Source: Astropecten irregularis
Lineage: Eukaryota > Echinodermata > Asteroidea > Paxillosida > Astropectinidae
Length of the DNA stretch: 64,000 nt
Reading direction: 5' to 3'
Assembly: GCA_963971285.1 (NCBI GenBank)
Contig: OZ020254.1
Coordinates: forward strand, 11,160,001 to 11,224,000
This document shows positions 11,801-23,800 of the stretch, one piece after another. Below the pieces are notes generated by a model. The model was not told where the DNA came from, did not search any database, and worked only from the letters and a program-made list of their open reading frames with translations. A program made the translations under genes and the position numbers. Within the stretch, counting starts at the first letter, position 1. Each line of letters opens with the position of its first letter.

Positions 11801-14800
11801 TGAATTCTAGGACTTAGAAGTGTCTATGTTTCAAAAAGAAGAGGCCATTGAAAAGATACATGTACTTTTTGATTAACCTAATGGGGAAAATGTCCCCGGG
11901 TACCCTTTTGAATAGTCGGTTAACCGGGTAACCGGATACAAACTGCAGCCTTACTAGTTTTGGGAACCACTTGTCCACAATTACCTTTAACATATCGTGT
12001 TTGAATGGTTTGCAAAGTTGCACTGCACTGCGTAGTACAGTTTAGTTACCGGTAATTCATAATTTATTTTAACGTTACACGTGTTGCACAATTAGGCCTA
12101 CACTTTCTTTACAACTATACTTTTTTAGATGCCATGAATGCAATGGCAGGATGACCATGCTTGTAACACTAAAACTAACACATAGACATATTTACCTGTA
12201 ACTTACAGGATATAAATATGGTGATGGTAGAAACGTACTGTTAAAATTGTTCTGCCTTAAATGTTGTATTTATCCAGAAAAGAGTAAAACTAATGACCAA
12301 AATAATTGTTGATGTTTTAAAAGATCAAAAATAAAAGAGAAAAGACTTAAGAAGTACTGTGGCCGTTTTTCACTGTTTTCTCAAAACATGGGCACCATAT
12401 GGGACTGAAATTTTCACAGATGACTGTTACTGTATCTGTCTTGATAATCTTGCCCATGAATCTGTATTTCTTTTACCAAAACCAAAGTATGATATTACCT
12501 TTACACTATAGGCCCTATTCACTATTCAGTACTGCAGTACACCCAGTAACTGGGGCCCAACTGAACTCCCTTTTTTAGTTTAAATTTTTACTACCTGACT
12601 AGTAAGAGAGACCTAATTTAATTTAATTTCATAACAGCATTTATTTCCATACCCTATCTTCTTAACTGTCATGTTCCACTCATTTTGGAGCGTGATCCAA
12701 ATCCGTCCATCACGTGAGGAACGGATATCAATGCATTAATTGCTTCGCTAAAGATTTCTTTAATACTTATTGTCAGTAAAAAACATGTGAATGTTTAGCC
12801 CTGACACCAGTGCAAGTTGGCCACATGCAATTTTTAATTTGTCTATTTTGATTTTTTTTTTAAAGAAGATTTTAGGGCGTGAGGGACGGACATCAATAGA
12901 AATGACTACCTTCACCTGAGTCTACAGATTTTTTTTAATTATTAAAACTTTAAATTTTCAACTTTGGTTAATTAAATAATGTAAGAAACTTTTTTTAGAT
13001 TAGAAAAGTATTATCCTCTCTTAGGGGCCACTCACAATTTTCAATGTTTTTGAATTTCGACTTTTTTTTTCGAAATAGAGGGTGGGTGGGTCACGGAAAT
13101 AAATTGAAGTAAATTGTTAATCGAAATTAACTTTTTGTGTATTAAAATTCAGAATTTTTATCTGACTTGCCTGAGAAAAGGATCATGATTCTTTCAACAA
13201 ATATCAATGTTGGGCAAGGTCTTTCTCTGTGACATATTGTTTAACATCTGTGCCCTCTACTTCCAGTCATACAGGAAGTAGCTCCTCATTTAAAAGTGGA
13301 AAGAGCTAAGGATCATGATTCTTTCACCAAATATCAATGTCAGATAAGGTATTTCTTTGTGGCACATACATTAGATCTAATGTTGCATGGATTCATAAAT
13401 TACTTTAAAAAACAATTTGGCAAAAAAAAATCGAAATTCAAAAACATTGAAAATTTTGAGTGGCCCCTTAGTGAAAAGAAGTGATTTTTAAGGGTGTTGA
13501 AAGAATTTTAATGTATATTTTTGAGTGTTACCTAATTTTGAATCACGCTCTTTGATGTACAGGTTGATAAGGTATTGGAGCAGCTACTGAACTCGATATG
13601 GAGCTACGACCTGACAGGTCTCCGAAGCTACATGGAGCACTTAGACCGGCGGATATTCTCCCATCTAGAGTACCATCAGATGAACAATGTACGCAAGCTG
13701 GAAGTCAGTATCTTAAGGTTAGTAGAGCTATCTGTGACAATGAAATGACACAGTGATCAGAAAATCTTGGGGCCACCTCACACAAGGCAATGTACACAGG
13801 CAGCATTGGCCGGGCAGCATGGAAGCAACCAACAGAAATCTTTGTTGTTTTTCTAGCTGTGTCTACAATTTCTATCTGCAAGAAACTCATGGGAATATTT
13901 AAAGACCAAACATCATACAAAGTATAGAAACATACATGTACCGTTAACATATTTCAAATGTGTTGCTGTTTCTTGCAGGCTGTTCATTGTGTATTCCGTC
14001 CAGAGTGGCCGTACAGATAAGGTCACAGAGTTCTTTGAGAAGCTGGGCAGTGAGATACAGAACCAGACCGAGTGGAAGGAATGGTTTGGTGAGTCACAAT
14101 CTCATCAGGCCGTGTCCCAAATCTCTGGCTGCGACCGCAAACAACATACCTGCATAAAAGTCTATGGAAGCGGCTGCAGTCACTGGCTAGTGGCTGCCAG
14201 GTGCATGTGTAATTGAAATTTGCAGCCAGAGATATGAGACACGGCCTCAGTTTTTATCTTGTACCCCCTTTGCCCACCTTCATACCACAGTTTACCACAC
14301 ATGGTTTCTCCTGTGGTAAATGTGTTATCCTGAATACCACAATACAGTAGAACGCAGATATAACGAACACTGGTATATCAAACATTTTGCTGTTCTAGAC
14401 ACCATCCTTGACTTCCAATTTTTGCGTATAAAACTTACCGAACATTCCTGTTGAAAAAAAAAAATCTAAAGGTTTTACAGAAGCGGGACATATTTACTGA
14501 GTAAATCAAATGAAATACGGCCCGTGTTTTAAGTTGATACAGCGGCAAAAATGTAGAACACTATGTACATGTATGTAAAAACAATCAAAAGAGGGCGCAC
14601 TTCATTGGACAAGAGGGCGCTTTATAAAAATGGCCATCGAACACCGCCATGACTGGCAGCAGCTGAACATCCCTATACCGAACAACAGCTATACAAATTT
14701 TGCATCCCGTAGTGCTCGTTAACTCAGCGTTCCACTATGTACACCACAGTGTGGTTTTCATGGTTATTGATACAGTTCCCAATGGAAAATGTGGTAATGT

Positions 14801-17800
14801 GTGGTAAGCAGCACTTGTATTGTAGAGTGTTAGGGCGAATGCTTACATTAGGACTTAACATTTAAGGTCTGTTTTTGTCTCCATGGTCTCACGGAGGGAG
14901 TCAGGTTGGCGTAGCGGATCTTTCCTCGCCTTTCACCTCTGTGGACCGGGTTCAAGTCCGGCTCGGTTCACAAGTGGATTGGGTTTTCAGTCCCTGCCTG
15001 ATTTCGTGGGTTTTACCCAGAATATAACTCTGGGGTTTTCCTCCCACCTCTAAAACTGTATCTTCTTCTCATCATCTTTCCATAACAGGTTTCATCAGGC
15101 TTGCGAGCTACAGTGCCTTGGTCACTTTTGAGGAATCCTTGGTATCATTACCAGAAATAAATAATAATAAGCACAAAAATAGAACGTAACGGATTCCATG
15201 AAATTGGGCCCAGGTAATGGGAGACTTTTGAGAACCGTTCTTCAAGTCAACACAATGCGCGCATGCTCACAATTGCGTGCGCTGTTGACTTGAAGACCGG
15301 TTCTCAAAAGTCTCCCATTACCGAGTAGGATGCAACATTGTAATTTTGCAATTTCTCCTTCCCATCCTCTTGCAGCATTGCCGTTCCTGAAGAATCCAGA
15401 GCAGAGTCCCACCTTTGAGCTCTACTTCAGCAAGCAGTGGCAGGAGACTCTGACCATCTCACTGCACAACTTCTTCAGTATTGTCTTCCAGTCCATGCAT
15501 ATCCTTTATTCAATATCGTCCATCCCACCCGGCCACCCATCCCCAAGTCCGTTTTCTGAAGCACTTAAATGAACGAAACTCGCTACCACAACAAAAAAGC
15601 AAATTCATAATTTAATATTCCTGAAACCATCTCAACTCCCTGGGGAGTATACAGCCCTGGCTGCCGTACTCACCACACAGAGGCTAATCAAACCACAAAG
15701 CCATCTCTACCCTCACAGGTACCCATTTAATTACACCTGGGTGAAGAGGAGCAATATGTGACAAAGCGTTTTTGAACCCACATTCTGTAGATTGACCACA
15801 AGACTTTGAGTTCAACACGCCAGACTGACTTGGGTAGGTTTGGAAAGATTTCTTGCCAGAAGGCGTGAGGGTTTAGGTTTAACCTTATGCCATAATTACA
15901 TGTATCACCCTTACCATGGGCAACTTTTGTCGGCTGCAATCTCTGGCACAGTAAACAAAACACTCATCTTGTTGCTTACCAGTTTTCAAGTAGACTGTCT
16001 TGTACTACGTATAATGTTTACAGAGAGAACGATTGAGTGTTTCCGAAGGAAGGTTGATTCTGTCTATAGACCAATCCGAGGGCATGATATACTGTCCGCC
16101 ATTACTGCAGTGTCCCCGCCTGCCTTTTGTCTGGCAACAAAAAAATTCAAATTCCGCCACACTTGGTGTATGTCCCATGATTAGGGGACGTACACCCTGC
16201 AGTATAGAGTGCGGCGGACGTACACTCTTTTGTTGCGAGACAAATGCCGGGCGGTGACACTGCAGTAATGGCGGGTGTTTCCTTCCTACATGGTCGCGCC
16301 GTCGGATTGGTGTATACTGTTATTTTGGAAGTCTTGCATTGTAACTTTCCTTGACTTTGATTTGATCACCTCTCCCTGCGCTTCTAAATTTTGATGCCGA
16401 GCAGCAGAGAATGAACGACTTGCAGGACAGCAATGCCCTGCTCAAGAAACAGGTTGGTAGCTGAAGGTTTAGACCCAAAGTCTTGGGAGGTTTGAGAATA
16501 TGCAAATTAGGCTTGCCCTTCACCGACGTGGATGGGCACTATATACTCAGTGCTTGTGAGAGCACGTGAGAAAAAATCACATGCTTGCTCAGGTGGGATT
16601 CGAACCCACGACCTCCTGCTTACTAGTGCAGATGCCTTACCTGCTAGGCCACTGAGCTAGCTGGGGTCTGCAGGGTGAAACGAATCCAATATTGCGGCGG
16701 GTACCGCAGTAAATCATGAATATGGATGATTTTGCTCGGGAAATAGATAATATGCAAATTAGGCTTGCCCTTCACCGACGTGGATGAGCACTGTATACTC
16801 AGTGCTTGTGAGAGCACGTGAGAAAAAAAATCACAGTGCTCATCCACGTCGGTGAAGGGCAAGCCTAATTTGCATATTATCTATTTCCCGACCAAAATCA
16901 TCAATATTCATGAGGTTTGAGAAGTCGGGCCCTTCAGGTTTAATATCGGGCCAAGGAAGGATATTCTTGAGGAGCAGACAGGGCCTGCCCTCTGGGGAGG
17001 CATGGAGGCACCATGGAGGTTGCACATCTTAGATCTTGATGACCTTGTTTCTGCATACTACAATAATAATAATTTGGGAGGCTAATCATCCTTATTCTGA
17101 GCTGGTGTGCTGAATTGTGAAGGATGGTGCTACAACGTGACCGAGTTGTTGGCATTCATGGACGCCCTTAGCTGCCAGCCACATCAACCCATATATGATC
17201 ACGGATGGAGCACAGCCTGAGATCGAAAGTGTTTGATTTTTGTGCAGGGAGGAAAACCCGGATACTGGTAACCCAAAGAAAAAGCTGTGTAGCAATGTAG
17301 GAGAGAACAAATGCACAACTCTACTCATATACATGTAATGACCCATGCCGGGATCAAACCCGGACAAAATTGGTAAGAGGCGAGTGCGTAACGCACTTGC
17401 CACCAATGCCCCTGGTCATGCCGGTTTATGTACATGTGTTATAATGTCCCTATACCTGAGATCCAAAATGAATACTTTGTCATTGCAGCAAAATTTGCCA
17501 TCTACAGGGATGAGATTGCTCAGATTAAAATCTGATTTCATATTTTTTTGTTTTGGATTTCAGATTTTTTTCCTCACATGCATGCTGTGTACAAAAGTAT
17601 TTATAGGAGATTTTCAGATTTCAGACTTTTTATGTTCCCTGTCAGCTGTTTTCAGACATTTTTTTGTCATTGATCAATCTCATCCCTGCATCTAGTCAGC
17701 CTTTCTCTGAACGAATGAAGCTATTTGGACTTGAGGATTTGTCAGTTTGTAAACTTCCTCGTGAATGTTTGTTTTCAGCTGGCTGCATTGGAACGAGCTC

Positions 17801-20800
17801 AGAGAGAGAAAGGACTATCCACAGATCATCCTGAACCTAGTGGAGCCTCTGACAGCCAGGATGACACTGCTGCAATAGCAACGTAAGAAAGACATTTGCC
17901 TGTATCACGTTAACATCTTGTCACATCCGAGTGGTTTAGACTGTCATTCTGCACATTTCCCTGTGCTATTTCCCAGAGATGTTGACTCGAGTCAGTGACT
18001 TGGCCTCAAGTCCGACTCAAGTCACCGATCTTTCTGACTCGTGACTTGACTTATATGAAATATATCAAATGCTTGGAGTTAGGAGGGCCTGACACATTTC
18101 TTAAAGGCTAAATGACGAGAAGACAAGAACATTCAAGTGAAAGAAACACAACAACATGAAATACATGTAACAGAACTAAACAAAACAAGTGAAGCAGGAG
18201 GTCGCGGGTTCGAATCCCACCTGAGCCAGCATGTGATTTGTTCACGTGCTCTCACAAGCACTGAGTATGCAGTGCTCATCCACGTCGGTTAAGGGCAAGC
18301 CTAATTTGCATATTATATATTTCCTGACCAAAAATCATTTAATATTCATGATTTACTGCGGTACCTGCAGCGATGTTGGATTTGATTCACCCCGCTAACA
18401 CCAGCTAGCTGGGTGGCTTAGCGGTATGGCATAAGCAGGAGATCGCGGGTTCGAATCCCACCTGAGCCAGCATGTGATTTGTTCACGTGCTCTCACAAAC
18501 AATCATTTAATATTTATGATAAACAAAACAAGACAAAACAGAACATAAATGGAAACATGAAACAACTTACAAGGAGATGAGGAGGATCACCACAAACTTG
18601 AAACAACAGCAGAAGGAATAAGGTTAATACAAGTAATAAACTGCTGCAAACTGCCCATCAGCCAAAATGACCTGAAATGTATCAAATGCTTGGAGTTAGG
18701 AGGGCCTGACACGTTGCGTTATTTTTAAAAGATAAAAATTATTTCTGTTCATTGGTTTGACTCTTTTCTGGTTAAATACAGCATTTCAGGCAGAAAAAAT
18801 TTAATGGAGTGTTTCTACCATCACCATCTTTGTACCCCGTAAGTTATAGGTAAATCTGTCAAGATTTCTGTTTTGGTATGTTACCAATGTATGATAGTAA
18901 AGGTAATTAGTATTACTCTGATTAACCTGTAGGAATGCTGAGAGTAAGGATCCACAGCAGCTGCGATCCGTGAGGTCAAGCAACACCAAGAAGGGTCTGT
19001 CACCGCTGGCCACCCGACGCAGCCAGGGGATGCCAACGCCCGGCCCCGCCCGACGGGCCGTCACAGCCATCCTTGGGAGCGTCAGCGACAAAGTGACGAG
19101 GCAGATAGCCAACGGGAAGGAGAGTGGGTCGTCAGTCAAGAAAGCTGAGATCACCCAGGCAGCACCTCAGGGGTCATCTGTCCAGGTAGGGTCATCACTC
19201 CCACCTTGTACCTGAAAAAAGTCATGCCTCTACCATTCCTTCAACGGAGTGTCGGCCACTGTTTTTAAACTTCAAAGGCATCGGGAAGCATCCTATCCTC
19301 ATTATATGCAAATACATGTAAGGCTCGCCCTCCACTGATGCGGATAAGCACTGTATACCCAGTGCTTGTGAGTGCACCTGAAAAAATCACTTGCTGGCTC
19401 AGGTGAGATTCGAACCCACGACTTTCTGCTTACGAGAGCAGACGCCATACCACTAGGCCACCGAGCTAGCTGGGGTCAGCGAGGTGAATCGAATCCAATA
19501 TCGCAGCGGGTACTGGAGTGAAACATGAATATTAAATGATTTTGGTCAGGAGATAGATAATATGCAAATTAGGCTTGCCCTTCACCGACGAGGATGAGTA
19601 CTGCAGTGTATGTACTCAGTGCTTGTGAGGATAGCACGTGAACAAATCACATGCTATCCTCACAAGATTGAACATCAGAACTTCAAGAACTTCTGGCTTT
19701 GGTGGAATTCGAGCCTACAAAGCTATAACATTCAAATGTCATAGCTTCTGATCACCGCACTAGCTTAGGTTGCTGGGCTAGTCTAGCAATTATTCTTTTG
19801 GAAATTGCTTTTGGTAGACATTACCTGGTGATCAGGATGTCATTTTTATTTGGGTTCCTCTCATAAGGGTTTCAACCAGCCATCCCAGCTAGCACCAGCA
19901 CAGACCAGGCAGAGCCGCTCCCAGCAACAACAGCAGCAACAGTCCTCCACCCACGCCCTGGCCCAGCAGAGGCGCGAGCTCCTCTCCAAATCCGGCCAAA
20001 TGAGGGAGCCAGACAAGCAGCTGCGCTACTCATCCCAGTCCTCGGAGGAGTACGGTATGCAGGAGATGCCGCTGGCCGGCAGGCCCAGTAAGAGCGCCCT
20101 CTCTAGCACGTTGTCGAACATCACGGAGCCCGTCCAGCAGCAAGTCTCTACAGCGAGGAAGGAACCGGATATCCCATCAGAGAGTGTGGTATCTCAACCA
20201 GTACCAGTCACTACGAAAGAAACAAAGAAACCTACGCTTGACCAAGGTACAGTGTACATGTACATTCATAATGGCAAACCTTTCCACCCATTTTTGGTGG
20301 GGTTTTGTTTCGGCTTCATTATCAGTCACCAGTCAAATAAAGGTCATCTGGCCAGCCTATGGGGGCGTTCAGACACGGTACTAAAAGTGGTCTGTCTTCG
20401 GTTTAAACTAAAAGGGTATACCTACTTGTGTCTGAACGGTCCACAATAGACCCTCTTTGGTGCTAAAAACAGCTTATCTTCGAAAAAAATTAGACTGCCG
20501 AGGAGGGACAGTCTAGACTATGTAGACCGGTCTACAAATGAGCCTTAAGACATCTGAACGGTCAATCTCAACCACATCTGGTTTAAAGTGACTTTGAGCG
20601 GGTGCATACATGTAACTTGCTACTGATTTATGTGTGCAGGGAGCTCGGCAAAATCAGTGCGAGCACGCAGTGGTTGAGTATTGCTGGACAATATCCCAAA
20701 TGACGATCTATTCAAATTTAACACAATGAGTGACTTGTTTGGACAATGAAGGTTCATTGAACCTCACGTTTCAGACAATGCCACCATTCGATGAATTTCA

Positions 20801-23800
20801 ATGGAAATATTGAAAGCAATCATGAATATTCTCACCACATGAGGCAAACTGCTAGGGATGCTTCCCGGGCGGAAGGGGTTAACCCACTCCACCTCAACCA
20901 CTTTTACTTGGAATTTTGTTGCTGAAAGTTTAATGAGAAGAATTTGTAAATTTATTGGCCCTACCATCCCCAATTTGAGTGGAAAGTTACTACATGTACT
21001 TGTACCTGGCATTAGCCTCGATTTCTATAACCAAATTTGACAAGGCCTCTAAAACTAGGACCCTTTTCCAAACCTCTGCTCCTGCTTAGGTTCCGGCTCT
21101 GGCTCCATTTTGTGAACCCATTCTAAAAAAAACGGGTATCAAAATAGAAGCTTTTGGCTGCGGTTTGGCATGTTTGGAAGTAGATACCCTGTTTTGAAGC
21201 TTCAGCTTCAATGAAAAGTCACAACCTATATTTTCAGCATATAGATAACAGCGCCGGAGCCTGAGCTTGAGCTGAGGTTTGAAAAAGGGCCGAGGCAGCA
21301 GCCAGCTGGGGGCCACCCTGTTGTTGGGATGCTCAAGCTTCAAATCGGAGCCAAAACCTCAGTCAAATCAAAAACCTCTTTTCTAGCTCAGTGAATCACT
21401 GGTGCAGTAAATTTTTCACTCAAGAACTGTCCACCCACCCGACACACCTCCACTATCAGCCGACAATATCTTGTCAATTCCTTGTCTGAATCCTAACAGA
21501 CTTTGAGAGCTCGGCGCCGTTCTTGGTCCTTAGTCAGGATGAGTACACGGAGCATCACTCTGCCATTGCCACCTGCAAGTTCAACCCCTCGGCCTCCACG
21601 GTAGCCAGCCTGGACGTAGACGGCGTGGTCAAGTAAGTTCCCAGTTCTCTCCAGTATTGATTTTGTTGATTTGGACTTGCTTACGTGTTTTCCCGATGCT
21701 AAAATCCAATATCGATTTTCAACACAGAGCTTTTGATGAAATATTAAAATTGAAAAGTGAGCATAGAAAAATTTACAGGTTTGGGATTCAAACCAGCGAA
21801 CTCCGGAATACCGGAAAATAACAATGAAAAGATTTTTAAAATACCGTGGGCGTTTTTACTGTTTTCTCAAAAAGTGGGGACCTTTGGACTGGGAATTTTA
21901 CAGATGACTGTTACTGTATCTGCCTTGAAATTTTTACCCATGAATCAGCACTTCTGTGACACAAACCAAAGAATGAAATTTACCTTTTATGTGGAAAATT
22001 AATGGAAACCAATTTGCTAGGATCTTAAATACTTCTCGATCTTTTGAATCAGTTCCAGGACCAAAGCCTCAACAACTATTTTTAAAAATCGATTTTATAT
22101 ATCTCTCTCTTTTCTTTCTTGTCTCCTCTCTTCTATGTCAGAGTGTGGAAGTTTGCTCCTTCTCCGATAACCACGGCAACCGTCATGTTCAAATCACCGA
22201 TTTTATCCATCGAGTGGGCCACCAAGTCAGATCGATTGGTAAGAACATATAATAATAACATGAATAATAATAATTCTGAATTTATTCCGCGCACACATTG
22301 TCCAAAGACACTCGTGGCACACATATTAGTATCCTTGGTCATTGGGCCATAATTTACATTCCTGAAACCATCTCAACTCCCTGGGGAGCATACAGCCCAG
22401 CAACCATAGGGCGCACAGAGGCTAATCAAACCACAAAGCCATCTCTACCCTCGCAGGTACCCATTTTACACCTGGGTGAAGAGGAGCAATATGTGACAAA
22501 GCATCTTGCCCAAGGACGCAAGCACCACTAGCCAATGGCTGGTTTTGAACCCACAATCTGTAGATTGACCACAAGACTTTGAGTTTGACACGCCCCAGAC
22601 CACTAGGCCACAGCACTCCACACAAGGCCACCGTGCACTCCATTGACCTGAAGAAGATACTCTTTTTTTGCTGAATGGGCCTAGCTTTTGAAAGGCCTGG
22701 CCAGGCTAAAACTTGAGCTTTACCTGGGGTCTTGTAATCCCTAGCCTTCAACCATGAACTTGCCTCTTGCTTTGTCCCGGATCATAGTTGCCTTAAACCT
22801 GATTAAGAGAGTCCACATTGATCATGAACAGTTTCCAGAAACCATACATGATTGCAGCTGTATTGTAGTGAACGAACTTATACAGTGTCCCTTATTTTTC
22901 TTTTATACTCACCTTTCTTATCTTTGTATTTTGTACCATTTGCAGTTACTGCTGGGATGTTCAAATGGCACGGTGAAGATATACGACACAGAAGCCAAGA
23001 AACAAGTGTGCGACATTGAAACAGACAGTATGCATCCAAGGTATGTATTCAGTCACTGCCTTATAAACTCTGCATCTGAAGATAATATTATTGCATTGAG
23101 TAGTTTAGGAGGCTCGAATGCGGATAGGTATGAGCAAGTCCACTCTTCGGCTGTGTAAATACCTGCGCTCCCCCCGCGTCAGCCTTGAGGTAAAGATACA
23201 GCTTGCTCGGGCACTAATCATGTCAAGGGTACTGTATGGTGCCACAACCCTGACATTGAAGGCAGCCGACATCAAACGCCTTGACAGTTTCGGCGCCTCC
23301 TGCTCAACATCAAGTGGCAAGACTATGTGACCAATGAAAGACTGATGGAGATGATCGGCGAGCGTTGGTATTTCAGCAGCAGTGCTGTGTTAGAAGGGAA
23401 AGCAGCTTGGTTGGGACATGTTGTTCGGCAAGGCAGTCTAGCTGCTGCTGTTGTGGATGGGATGCCAGAGGGATGTCACCGCTCTGTAGGTCAACCAAAG
23501 GTGCGCTGGGTGGACAACATCCGAGTATGGCCAGGTTGTGATACATGTACCACTGAACTAAAAGCAGCAGCACTGGAAAGGCGGGCTGTGGTGGGAGCGG
23601 CACCAGTGATTCCCTCAGTGTATAATTTGAGGAGGGGACTATGGGCAAATGCCTTTATCTATTGATTGATTGATTGATTTAGTAGGGTAGCAGAGTTCGT
23701 TCCTGGGGGGATGGTATGGTTCATGAAGATCTGTAAGCTTGGCAAACAGCCAGTGTTACTCGCTACGAGACTTCACGAGCAAAATGGCTTTCTTGTTATA

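Larger units (their letters stand above)
15499..16369 (+). other. U12-type AT-AC intron 4 of WDR91
   Basis: The 871-base intron begins ATATCCTTT, the minor-spliceosome AT donor consensus. It ends ATCAC, and has TTTCCTTGACT at 16346-16356, a near-consensus U12 branch site whose A at 16354 lies 15 bases before the intron end. There is no polypyrimidine-AG acceptor near exon 5. Splicing C to CT joins [10 protein letters not shown], aligned with human M-P-V-P-V-I-L-N-F-D. The intron contains a SINE and a foldback element. Confidence 0.9.

Noticed and set aside
16320..16400. Conventional AG acceptor for WDR91 exon 5
   Set aside because: The only nearby AGs (about 16331 and within 16399-16408) either lack a pyrimidine tract or would remove the conserved LNFDAE residues. 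The AC acceptor fits phase and conservation.
18405..18480. Possible functional tRNA gene with A and B boxes
   Set aside because: The acceptor arm does not pair, and identical heads occur in dispersed SINE copies. It is a SINE head.
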